A DNA stretch of 39,879 nucleotides, taken from assembly GCA_023248355.1 (NCBI GenBank), contig JAHFES010000011.1, forward strand, positions 1 through 39,879, written 5' to 3'. Position numbers and translations under genes: made by a program. The DNA comes from Nitrospiraceae bacterium. GTDB taxonomy: Bacteria > Nitrospirota > Nitrospiria > Nitrospirales > Nitrospiraceae. Under the pieces are notes generated by a model, which saw only the letters and a list, made by a program, of their open reading frames with translations, was not told where the DNA came from and did not search any database. Positions 1 to 8,455 of the stretch are shown in pieces. How positions within the stretch are numbered: position 1 is the first letter of the stretch; every line of letters begins with the position of its first letter.

Positions 1-543
1 ATGAACTATTGCAGCCACTGTGGCGCCCAAGTCACTCAGAAAGTCCCTCTCGGCGATAACCTGCCTCGGCATGTGTGCAATCAGTGTGAGCTCATTCATT
101 ACCATAATCCCAAGATTGTCGCAGGCTGTATTCCGGAGTGGGAAGATCAAATTCTTTTGTGTCGGCGCGCGATCGAGCCGCGGCGTGGGCTCTGGACCTT
201 TCCGGCTGGGTTCATGGAGATCGGCGAAAGTACGGAGCAGGCGGCAGCTCGCGAGACGAAGGAAGAAGCTCTGGCGGACGTCGCGATCACCTCACTCTAT
301 GCCGTGTTGAGCCTGCCGCACATTGGGCAGGTGTATCTGGTATTTCGCGGCCGAATGCTCGCGCCGATCTATGAGGCGGGATCGGAGAGCTTGGAAGTTC
401 GACTCTTTCCTCTCTCTGCCATTCCCTGGGAAGAGATGGCGTTCCCTGTCGTGAGTAAGGCACTCCGATGCTACGTGGATGACGTGACGCGCGGCCAATT
501 TCAGTTGCATCTTGCCAGCCTTCCGGACCGACTTCCGTTTTAG
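1..543 (+). CDS. NUDIX hydrolase with N-terminal zinc ribbon
   Basis: CxxC...CxxC N-terminus (MNYCSHCGA...CNQC) followed by a Nudix box GFMEIGESTEQAAARETKEEA. Begins at the first base of the window. Confidence 0.9.
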   Translation: MNYCSHCGAQVTQKVPLGDNLPRHVCNQCELIHYHNPKIVAGCIPEWEDQILLCRRAIEPRRGLWTFPAGFMEIGESTEQAAARETKEEALADVAITSLYAVLSLPHIGQVYLVFRGRMLAPIYEAGSESLEVRLFPLSAIPWEEMAFPVVSKALRCYVDDVTRGQFQLHLASLPDRLPF

Positions 544-595
544 CGGCGATTCAACTATCCCGCAGTTCTAGCAGGATGCGGAGGAGCCCGACGTG

Positions 596-684
596 AGCCC
601 TTCGACAGGCTCAGGGCGAACGGATTATGGGCAGAATTCAGCAATTAGTTCCGTTCGTGGTGAGCTTGTCGAACCATGAATGGA
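596..684. repeat. REP/BIME-like inverted repeat pair
   Basis: GCCCTTCGACAGGCTCAGGGCGAACGGA (about 597-624) is opposed by TCCGTTCGTGGTGAGCTTGTCGAACCATGAATGGA (650-684). The core TTCGACARGCTCA...CGAACGGA is shared in inverted orientation. Confidence 0.8.
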
Positions 685-707
685 TTGTTTCAGCATCCGA
701 CTACAGA

Positions 708-965
708 TCACAACGCCGTTCGGTGCAGGATGTGGTGAATATCGACAATCTGTTCAGTTCGGTCGATGACATAGAAAATTCGCCAATCACCGACGGCATA
801 TTTGCAGAGATTCGGAAGATCGGGAGTGATCGGTTCGTGGCGGAGGTTGTCGACGTTCGAGGCGATCCACTTGGTCTTGTCAAATAACCGCTGGGCCATG
901 GGTGGGTCAACCGTGGCAAGGTCCTGCACAACAGCGGGGCGAAATGCGAGCCGATACCAAGCCAT
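708..965 (-). CDS. RelE/ParE-family type II toxin
   Basis: 85 aa; RelE/ParE-like pattern (LAFRPAVVQDLATVDP...ITPDLPNLCKYAVGDWRIFYVIDRTEQIVDIHHILHR). Confidence 0.8.
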   Translation of the reverse strand: MAWYRLAFRPAVVQDLATVDPPMAQRLFDKTKWIASNVDNLRHEPITPDLPNLCKYAVGDWRIFYVIDRTEQIVDIHHILHRTAL

Positions 966-971
966 CTGGTC

Positions 972-1175
972 TTACCAACGAAGGCCAAGCTTTTCCGCGA
1001 CATCGTCGCCGGAAATCCGCTCGGTACTCTTGAGAGATTCTTTCAATCGGGCTTGCAGAGCTGCACCCAGTTGGAGGCCCAGATCCGGGTCTCCCAAGAG
1101 TTCGCGCAGCCGGTCATCGACCAAGCCGCGAACGAGTTCCTTTAATTGGTCTGGAGTGAGCTGTGAAAGATCCAT
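972..1175 (-). CDS. Putative antitoxin partner of the RelE/ParE-type toxin
   Basis: 67 aa, 6 nt upstream of the toxin on the same strand; C-terminal ISGDDVAEKLGLRW resembles antitoxin tails. Confidence 0.6.
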   Translation of the reverse strand: MDLSQLTPDQLKELVRGLVDDRLRELLGDPDLGLQLGAALQARLKESLKSTERISGDDVAEKLGLRW

Positions 1176-1256
1176 TCACGGGAAAGGATACGGATCCCCT
1201 TGTCTGAAATGCAACTGCGGAAGCTGTGAGCGAGAGGGGGTGGATGAGAGATTTGG

Positions 1257-1583
1257 CTAGGCCTGCACAACCTTCGCCGAGAGCTGTTCGACCACGCGAT
1301 TCAATCGTTCCTGATGAGGGGGAGCGATCGTCAAGAACTCTACGCCGATGCCGTGAGACCCTGTCCATCGAACGGTTGCATTGCTAATCGTGAGTGGTGC
1401 GGCTTCGCCGGGAAGTTGCAGAAGCAACTCGATCTGCATGCCGGTAAAGGGCCGGATGATACTCTCTACCCGGCAGCCCTTCAGCGATAAGTCTTTCAAC
1501 GATGCGTTGTACCGCAGCTTATCCCTCTGAATCAGTGTACTCTGCATCGTAACGGGAAACCGCGGAAACTTACGAGTAACCAT
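1257..1583 (-). CDS. PilZ domain protein
   Basis: RKFPR (RxxxR) and DLSLKGC (DxSxxG) motifs; GVEFL C-terminal strand. Confidence 0.85.
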   Translation of the reverse strand: MVTRKFPRFPVTMQSTLIQRDKLRYNASLKDLSLKGCRVESIIRPFTGMQIELLLQLPGEAAPLTISNATVRWTGSHGIGVEFLTIAPPHQERLNRVVEQLSAKVVQA

Positions 1584-1631
1584 TGCGTGTCCTCATATCT
1601 AATGGGCATCGACCGGCGTGTCTTTCGCATG

Positions 1632-1943
1632 TCATGCAGCCTGGACGAGTGTGTCAATAAACTGTGCGAGACGATCACGCTCGGATTCTTGCATCCCCAG
1701 GAAATCGACCCCAAACTCGCCCTCTATGGCCCACCGGACTGTCGCTGCATGAACCATAATGGGAGGCATAATCGTGGGGAGGCTGAGTTGAATATTCAGA
1801 ATATCTCCCATCGAAACAAAGCTCTCGCTGATAATTTTGCACCCACCGAGCCCAAGGTTGTACACCGTTCCCGTTCCCACATGGTCGCCTGAGAATGCGA
1901 TCGGACATTCAACCTTGAATCGATCGTGCTGGCGTTGCTCCAT
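1632..1943 (-). CDS. PilZ domain protein (start re-assigned to MEQRQHDRF)
   Basis: RQHDR and NLGLGGC degenerate PilZ motif, GVDFLGM. The ORF-track start at 2051 adds 36 aa of non-PilZ sequence. Confidence 0.75.
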   Translation of the reverse strand: MEQRQHDRFKVECPIAFSGDHVGTGTVYNLGLGGCKIISESFVSMGDILNIQLSLPTIMPPIMVHAATVRWAIEGEFGVDFLGMQESERDRLAQFIDTLVQAA

Positions 1944-2122
1944 ACGCGCCTGTCTTGGTTTCAGTCCCTTTCTGAACAGGCTAGTGGTGGGGGACTGTCT
2001 TGTCAATGAAAACGCTGATCCGAGCAGCCAGGTAATCCGGAGCTGGCGCATCGCTCACGGGGCGGCTGACGCCCAACCGTGGAGAGTGAGGCGTTTGATT
2101 TTGGGGATGGGGAGCTCCTACA

Positions 2123-2875
2123 ATGCGTGCGATCAAGGATTGTGTACGTATGGCTCGTCGCATATCTTCGAAATCCCCTCGCGCCAGGCAGAAATCACCT
2201 AAGTCAGTTTCACTCGGCGCGCCCCTCAAGCGCCGGTTTCAGCAGCGTCTCCTGAAGTGGTATCAAGAGCATGGCCGTGATCTGCCGTGGCGGAAGACGT
2301 CCGATCCCTATCACATTCTCGTGTCCGAAGTGATGCTGCAGCAAACGCAGGTGGATCGGGTCATTCCGAAGTACCACGAGTTTTTGGAGCGCTATCCGAG
2401 CTTCGAAGATCTGGCTGATGCACCGGTGACCGATGTGAAGAAGACCTGGTATCCGTTGGGGTACAATATTCGTCCTGAACGACTTCACAGTATCGCATGT
2501 GAAACGGTGGAGCGGTATGGGGGCAAGTTGCCCAATGATGCGGAGGAGCTGTTGTCGTTTAAGGGCATCGGGCGCTATACCGCTGGCGCGATTCGCTCCT
2601 TCGCGTTCAATGAGGATGCCCCCATTCTTGATACGAACGTGATTCGCGTGCTGCACAGAGTGTTTGTGGCTGACGGCGATCCCAAGGCTCAAAAGGCGAC
2701 ATTGTGGGAGCTGTCTGAAGCCTTGATTCCTCGCGGGAAAGGATATGATTTTAACCAGGCGATCATGGATTTTGGGGCGATGGTCTGTACGGCCCGAGAT
2801 CCCTACTGTCTTCTCTGTCCCATGAAGTCCTTCTGTGAGACCTATCCTTTCGAACCGAAGACGAATGGAAGTTAG
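2123..2875 (+). CDS. mutY: A/G-specific adenine glycosylase-like (MutY/MIG) HhH-GPD protein with 4Fe-4S loop, no C-terminal 8-oxoG recognition domain
   Basis: RDLPWRKTSDPYHILVSEVMLQQTQVDRVIPKY; HhH FKGIGRYTAGAI; LDTNVIRV; CTARDPYCLLCPMKSFC Fe-S ligands. The protein ends soon after the cluster. Confidence 0.85.
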   Translation: MRAIKDCVRMARRISSKSPRARQKSPKSVSLGAPLKRRFQQRLLKWYQEHGRDLPWRKTSDPYHILVSEVMLQQTQVDRVIPKYHEFLERYPSFEDLADAPVTDVKKTWYPLGYNIRPERLHSIACETVERYGGKLPNDAEELLSFKGIGRYTAGAIRSFAFNEDAPILDTNVIRVLHRVFVADGDPKAQKATLWELSEALIPRGKGYDFNQAIMDFGAMVCTARDPYCLLCPMKSFCETYPFEPKTNGS

Positions 2876-2884
2876 TCCAATTCT

Positions 2885-3289
2885 ATGAAAGTCATCGAGG
2901 TAGCAGCAGGGCTCATTCATCACGAAGGTCGCTACTTAATTGCCCGACGAAAACCGGGCGTTCATCTGGCAGGTTTCTGGGAGTTTCCCGGGGGAAAGCG
3001 AGAGACGGGAGAGTCCTTAGAAGAGTGCTTGCAGCGGGAGTTGTTTGAGGAGCTCAGTATCAGGGTGGACGTTCCCGTGCCCTATCAAATTGTTCGGCAT
3101 GACTATCTAGAAAAAACTGTGGAACTGCACTTCTTTCATTGCGTGATCGAAGAGGGCCAGGCAACGGCAGTGGATTGTGCCGAAATCAGGTGGGTTCTGC
3201 CGGAAGAGTTGCCACAGTTCAAGTTTCCTCCGGCCGACCAGGTCATCATCGATGCGTTGCAACGCGATACGATAAAGGATCTACGATGA
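2885..3289 (+). CDS. mutT: MutT-like NUDIX hydrolase (8-oxo-dGTP diphosphatase family)
   Basis: AAGLIHHEGRYLIARRKPG...GFWEFPGGKRETGESLEECLQRELFEEL matches the Nudix box pattern. Confidence 0.85.
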   Translation: MKVIEVAAGLIHHEGRYLIARRKPGVHLAGFWEFPGGKRETGESLEECLQRELFEELSIRVDVPVPYQIVRHDYLEKTVELHFFHCVIEEGQATAVDCAEIRWVLPEELPQFKFPPADQVIIDALQRDTIKDLR

Positions 3290-4002
3290 AAGTCGTTCTT
3301 GATATCGAAACCGTCCAAGCGCCTCGCGAAGAGTGGGCTCGTTTGACAGGGAAGACGCCTAAGACTGGTGAGGGATCTTTCCCGGACGAGGGGTTTGATC
3401 TCTTTGCGGCCGGGGCGGCTGAAGAACAGCGACAGGCCGAAGATGAACAGTATGGGAAGTCGGCGTTTGATGGTACGTTTAGCCGGATCGTCTGTATCGG
3501 TCTTCTTGAGTTCTCCGACCAAATGGAAGCGCGGAGTGCCATTGCGTGGTACGGTGCAAACGAACGGGAGCTGCTACGGCAATTCTGGGCGCGTCTTGCG
3601 CAGGATCGGCCGACCTTGTTTATCACGCATAACGGTCTGGGGTTTGATCTGCCGTTTATCAAGAAACGGTCGATCATCAACCAGGTGAAGCCGAGCATGG
3701 ACATCAACCTGGCGAAATTTCGCACCGAGCCGGTCTATGACACGATGGCAATCTGGAGCAATTGGGATATGCGCGGCTGGGTCAAGCTCGATGTGCTGGC
3801 TCGTGCGTTACAGGTTGAGACGAAGTCGGGAAGCGGTGAACAGGTGGCGGAGATGTGGGAGAAGGGACAGGGGCGTGAGCTCGCTCGTTACTGTCTCCAA
3901 GATACGTATGTTACGTATGCCTGCTTTTCCAGGATGAACTTCCGGCAGCCCCTGTCCAGTGATGTCGTGCTGCTGCAGCCTGAGTTACTTGATGTCGGCT
4001 GA
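3286..4002 (+). CDS. Predicted DEDDy 3'-5' exonuclease (RNase H-like, PolB-exonuclease related)
   Basis: VLDIET (ExoI), ITHNGLGFDLPFI (ExoII), YCLQD (ExoIII). The start is re-assigned to ATG 3286, which overlaps the mutT stop as ATGA. Confidence 0.8.
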   Translation: MKVVLDIETVQAPREEWARLTGKTPKTGEGSFPDEGFDLFAAGAAEEQRQAEDEQYGKSAFDGTFSRIVCIGLLEFSDQMEARSAIAWYGANERELLRQFWARLAQDRPTLFITHNGLGFDLPFIKKRSIINQVKPSMDINLAKFRTEPVYDTMAIWSNWDMRGWVKLDVLARALQVETKSGSGEQVAEMWEKGQGRELARYCLQDTYVTYACFSRMNFRQPLSSDVVLLQPELLDVG

Positions 4003-4014
4003 CCGACCTGCCGA

Positions 4015-4995
4015 TTAGCGGGTCGGATACGCCTCGGTCGTTTTCTTTTTCGGTGCCGGGCGCCCCGAAACCTTGTTCGCTTTCATGGCCTTCATTTCTT
4101 CGGCTCGCTCGCGGAGCTCCTGCTTCATCCACTGGACCTCTTTTTTCAGCATCGCGATTTCGGATTCTTTCATTTTGTTTGTTTCGCGTGCTTGACGAAG
4201 CTCGTCCGACTTCTTGCTCAGCAGTTCGTCATTGCTCATCTCCAGAGACCCTGATTCGATAGACACTGGGTTGCTTACGGCTATTGCTTGGACTGGCGCT
4301 GACGCCTCCTGTTTAGGAGTGGCCTTTGCGATCGGGATTACTGGAGCGGGTGATGTCGGCATGAATTTCTGCGTAGCCGCTACTGGGATTGGAGCCGGTA
4401 TTGGAGCCTTGGCCAGTGTCTGGTAATCAATGACCATCGACATTGCTCCAGTTGACCCTGCTGCCGCATAGGACGGAGCCTTTTCAATGCGAGCAGCTGA
4501 ACTTGGCATGAATCCCGATATTTTCTTACTTTGGGTCGGAGCTATCGTCAGATAGATCGACCCTTGTTGCACATAGAGGGTGCCCGCCGTGGGTTCAGCG
4601 CCTGACCCTGCCGATGGAGACACCGTGAAACCGACAATCTGCTCCGGTTTCGCTTGCGATAAGCTTTGGGCTAGCAGGGGAGCTAGGAATGCGGCGTCCT
4701 CATCGCTGAACACTCTCATCGGCTTGCTGCCACTGGCGGGCATTTTGGTTGACGTCTTCATGGAATCATCGGCCATCACGCCGTTGATCACCTCGAGCAT
4801 CGTGATCTGGTCAATCACTGCCGGATGGCTGGCCTCGAATGACCAATCGGTGACTTCTTCGAGATAGACCGATCCCTTCGCGTTCTTGTGAAGTTTTGAG
4901 CCTCCAGAGAACATGGAACATCCCGTTACAACGAGACACAGCGAAAGAAAAGTCCCTGCATATTGAAAACTGCGAGTGTATGAGGAGGCACGCAT
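4015..4995 (-). CDS. Putative lipoprotein, coiled-coil C-terminus
   Basis: Start MRASSYTRSFQYAGTFLSLCLVVTGC (lipobox VTGC); C-terminal charged coiled-coil region. Confidence 0.65.
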   Translation of the reverse strand: MRASSYTRSFQYAGTFLSLCLVVTGCSMFSGGSKLHKNAKGSVYLEEVTDWSFEASHPAVIDQITMLEVINGVMADDSMKTSTKMPASGSKPMRVFSDEDAAFLAPLLAQSLSQAKPEQIVGFTVSPSAGSGAEPTAGTLYVQQGSIYLTIAPTQSKKISGFMPSSAARIEKAPSYAAAGSTGAMSMVIDYQTLAKAPIPAPIPVAATQKFMPTSPAPVIPIAKATPKQEASAPVQAIAVSNPVSIESGSLEMSNDELLSKKSDELRQARETNKMKESEIAMLKKEVQWMKQELRERAEEMKAMKANKVSGRPAPKKKTTEAYPTR

Positions 4996-5081
4996 GTTAG
5001 TTCTCCTTTGCGGTGTTGTAGAGAGACAATTCATCTGGATGGATGAATGGCCAGGCATTCATCATTTGGTACAGCGTCGAA

Positions 5082-5213
5082 TTACCAGATGCCCAGACCC
5101 ATGAGCACCATGCCCATGGCGAGCCATCCGAGCACACCGACGGAGATGATGGTTTCGAGTGTCATGCCGGACTCCAAAGAATTGGAATTTGTCTGAGGAT
5201 GAAGGGGTTTCAT
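5082..5213 (-). CDS. Candidate small (43 aa) single-pass membrane protein
   Basis: MKPLHPQTNSNSLESGMTLETIISVGVLGWLAMGMVLMGLGIW; AAGGAG about 12 nt upstream of the ATG; hydrophobic C-terminal segment. Confidence 0.4.
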   Translation of the reverse strand: MKPLHPQTNSNSLESGMTLETIISVGVLGWLAMGMVLMGLGIW

Positions 5214-5644
5214 GGGAAACAGAGACTCCTTAGTTCGAGGGATGGAGTAGACTATCGATGCAAAATAACTAGCAAAGTCCATGCCTTTTTGATTTTGGTT
5301 GTGAACATGCTGCATAGGGGTTTATTCTGACGTTGTCTGCATAAGAATAGCAGATGTTGAATTAATCAATTTTACGCAATTGACTTGCTGACATCCTGAT
5401 AAATCATTGCTATTCATATAGTTATGATGACTGCTTTAATAGCCATTTGAGGAAGTAATTGTATCGAACGGGTGAGCAGCTAAAACGGGCAAGAGATGTC
5501 TAAGAAGGAAGGGCTAGGAGAAAATTGACGGAGGGCTGTCAGAATATGTTCATCCTGGATGAAAAGACGTGCAGAATTGTTCTTGGCGGTAGGGAAATAG
5601 GGGGAGGGGAGAGGAGAGGTAGGCTATGCGTGCGAGTCTGAGAT

Positions 5645-6979
5645 CTATTCGCCGTAGAGTGTGGCGGCAGAGGCGTCAAAGATCCGTTTGGTAATAAGAG
5701 TACCTGGCACAAAATGGCTGGTTCCCTTATCCCACACCACTGTGATGTTGCCGTCGGTCTTCCCCATTCCTTGAGTTGAAGATCGCGTGGCGTCGCGATC
5801 AACCAGAATCACCAGTTTCTTGCCAATGAGTTCTCTGTTGCGTTCCAGGGTTATCTGACGCTGGATCTCCATCAATTTAGAGATTCGAGCGCCTTTGATG
5901 TGCTCAGGCACGTCGTCAGGATATTTTCTCGCGGCGATCGTATTCTTCCGTTCCGAGTACTTGAAGATAAATGCCGAGTCGAACCGAACCCGTTCCACCA
6001 TGCGGCAGGTGTCCTGAAAATCCTGGTCTGACTCAGTACAGAACCCGCAAATGATATCTGTCGTGAGGACGACCCCGGGAATGGTCTGTCTAATGCGATC
6101 CACCAGGGCCAGATATTCTGCGCCGGTATACGTCCGTCCCATGAGGTCGAGGATGCGATCGCTTCCTGCCTGGAGCGGAAGATGGACGTGCTTGCAGACT
6201 TTCGGATGGGTGGCGATGGCTTCAATCAATGCGATCGGAAAGTCTTTCGGGTGGGGCGAGGTAAAGCGCACCCGGTCGATTCCCAACGTGTCGGCAACGG
6301 CACGAATCAGCTTGGCAAAATCCCATTCGCCGGCGCAATAGGAATTGACGTTCTGGCCGAGGAGGGTGATCTGCTTAAACCCGCGGGCCACCGCCTCACG
6401 CGCTTCCACGAGAATATTTTCCGGATCGCGGGACCGCTCACGCCCTCGGGTATAGGGGACGACACAGAAAGAGCAGAAGTTGTCGCAGCCTCGCATCACG
6501 GTAATCCAGGCATTCACCCCGCTGTCTCGATCCGGCATGATGCCCTCGTAGGTCTCATACTCCGATAAATCGAGTGCAAACCCTTTCTGAGAAAAGCCCT
6601 GTTCCTGTGCTTCAAGCGCAGTCGAAAGCAGCATCGGGAGTTGCCGATAGGCGTCCGGCCCGGCCAAGACATCGACGAGCGGCTCTTTCTCCGCCAGTTC
6701 GTTCTTGAGGTTTTGCGCCATGCAGCCCAGGACGCCGACAACGAGGGGGCGCCGTTTTTTGAGTCCCTTCAATTCGGAGAGGTGGGCGTAGATTTTTTTG
6801 TGTGCGTTCTCGCGAATCGCGCAGGTGTTGACCAGGACCACGTCAGCTCGTTCACGATCCTCCGTAAATGCAAACCCCTCTCGCTTCAGCATCGATCGAA
6901 CGAGCTCACTGTCAGATTCGTTCATCTGGCAGCCGAATGTTTCAATGTGCACCTGAGGGATAGGGGACTTCGGTGTCAT
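5645..6979 (-). CDS. miaB: tRNA-2-methylthio-N6-dimethylallyladenosine synthase
   Basis: ETFGCQMNESDSE N-terminal methylthiotransferase domain, radical SAM CxxxCxxC (CDNFCSFCVVPYTRGRERSR), C-terminal TRAM-like region. Confidence 0.95.
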   Translation of the reverse strand: MTPKSPIPQVHIETFGCQMNESDSELVRSMLKREGFAFTEDRERADVVLVNTCAIRENAHKKIYAHLSELKGLKKRRPLVVGVLGCMAQNLKNELAEKEPLVDVLAGPDAYRQLPMLLSTALEAQEQGFSQKGFALDLSEYETYEGIMPDRDSGVNAWITVMRGCDNFCSFCVVPYTRGRERSRDPENILVEAREAVARGFKQITLLGQNVNSYCAGEWDFAKLIRAVADTLGIDRVRFTSPHPKDFPIALIEAIATHPKVCKHVHLPLQAGSDRILDLMGRTYTGAEYLALVDRIRQTIPGVVLTTDIICGFCTESDQDFQDTCRMVERVRFDSAFIFKYSERKNTIAARKYPDDVPEHIKGARISKLMEIQRQITLERNRELIGKKLVILVDRDATRSSTQGMGKTDGNITVVWDKGTSHFVPGTLITKRIFDASAATLYGE

Positions 6980-8322
6980 ACAAGTACCCCTGGAGTTCGT
7001 ATCGGCTGGGTGTGTGCAAGATGGCCGAAAGCCCAGCGCTCAGTTGCGGCTGTAATGGTGATGGGCCTGATGTGATTCTGGAGATCATCGGTGGCGGCGA
7101 CTGCGACCTTTGTGAAGTTCGGAGTGGTGCCATGGCGATAGCCGTCCTGCTGGTCCGATTCAAAGAGGGCTGAGACAGTCGTCCCGATCTGCTTGTTATG
7201 GAAAGCGAGTCGCTTGGCATGTCCGAGATCATGGAGAAGCGCAGCCCGCTTCTTCACAGTTGCCGGTGGCACAGGCCGATTCATACGCATGGCGGCAGTC
7301 CCCGGCCGTGGAGAATAGGAAAATACATGCAGATAAGAGAACGGGAGCTCTGTCACAACGGTAAGCGTGTTTCGAAACGCGGTTTCAGTCTCACCGGGGA
7401 ATCCCACCATGAGATCAGTTCCGAGCCCCAGGTTGGGGATCTTTGTCACCGCCTGTGTAATCAAGGCGACATAGGCCTGTGCCGTATGGTGTCGGTTCAT
7501 GGCCGACAAGATCTGGTCATCGCCGCTTTGTAGGGGAATATGCAGATAGGGACAGAGTTTCGTCGAAGAGGCAACCAGATCAATCAACTCATCGCTGACC
7601 GTCGTTGGTTCTATGGAAGAAATGCGGATGCGTTCGAGCCCGGCCACCTGTTCAAGGTGCCGTAGCAACGCACAAAAGTCATGGCCATTTTGGAGATACT
7701 GGCCGATATTGACCCCCGTCAACACGATCTCTCGATAGCCACGGGTTACCAAGCTCTCTGCCTCGCGTACGACGTCATCCAATTTCCGGCTGCGTTCATG
7801 GCCACGTGCAAACGGAATGATGCAGAAGCTGCACATGGCGCTGCAGCCATCCTGGATCTTCAGCAGTGCTCGAGTGGAGTTCGGTTCTCCATATTGGGGA
7901 AGGTCAAAATCTTCACGCGAAATCGTCCTGCTATGGTGAACGTCTGGAGTGGACCGTTTCTGTAGCGCATGGGTTGAGGGAAGATACAACGGCAGTTCGA
8001 GCTTATATTGATTGCCGACGATCAGGTCCACGCCAGCATGATGCTTGAGCCCTTCCGCTCCCGTTTGTGCGTAGCAGCCCGTGACGGCGATGAAGGCCTG
8101 GGGGGAATGTTTCAGCGTTTTGCGAATCAGATAGCGGGATGTCCGCTCGGCATCCTCTGTGACCGAACAGGTATTGAGAACGAGCAAGTCTGTGGGTTGG
8201 CCGAAGTCGACCAACTGGAATCCCTTCCGGCGGAGTCCCTCGCCGAGGATCGCCGTTTCAGCTTGATTCAATCGGCATCCCAGCGTATGGAGCGAGGCGC
8301 GTTTGGTGATCATGGCAGGCAT
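6976..8322 (-). CDS. mtaB: tRNA (t6A37) methylthiotransferase MtaB
   Basis: LHTLGCRLNQAETA and radical SAM CSAMCSFCIIPFARGHERSR. 4-nt overlap with miaB. Confidence 0.92.
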   Translation of the reverse strand: MPAMITKRASLHTLGCRLNQAETAILGEGLRRKGFQLVDFGQPTDLLVLNTCSVTEDAERTSRYLIRKTLKHSPQAFIAVTGCYAQTGAEGLKHHAGVDLIVGNQYKLELPLYLPSTHALQKRSTPDVHHSRTISREDFDLPQYGEPNSTRALLKIQDGCSAMCSFCIIPFARGHERSRKLDDVVREAESLVTRGYREIVLTGVNIGQYLQNGHDFCALLRHLEQVAGLERIRISSIEPTTVSDELIDLVASSTKLCPYLHIPLQSGDDQILSAMNRHHTAQAYVALITQAVTKIPNLGLGTDLMVGFPGETETAFRNTLTVVTELPFSYLHVFSYSPRPGTAAMRMNRPVPPATVKKRAALLHDLGHAKRLAFHNKQIGTTVSALFESDQQDGYRHGTTPNFTKVAVAATDDLQNHIRPITITAATERWAFGHLAHTQPIRTPGVLV

Positions 8323-8455
8323 TATAGGGAGATCACGCAGGTTCCGGCAAGGTGACTTCGAAGAAAGAAGTCACGGCCAGGAGCGTCCTTTGATTGCTGA
8401 GTGCGCGCGTGGTAGGATTTCCGACCTGTCAACGTTCACAGCACTACAAGCGAGT

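Noticed and set aside
3139-3285. N-terminal extension of the exonuclease ORF (MRDRRGPGNGSG...)
   Set aside because: Lies in another frame of mutT. The natural start is ATG 3286 giving MKVVLDIET and an ATGA overlap.
5029-5048. ATTCATC-N6-GATGAAT inverted repeat upstream of the lipoprotein gene
   Set aside because: Only 7-bp arms; possible operator but no independent support.
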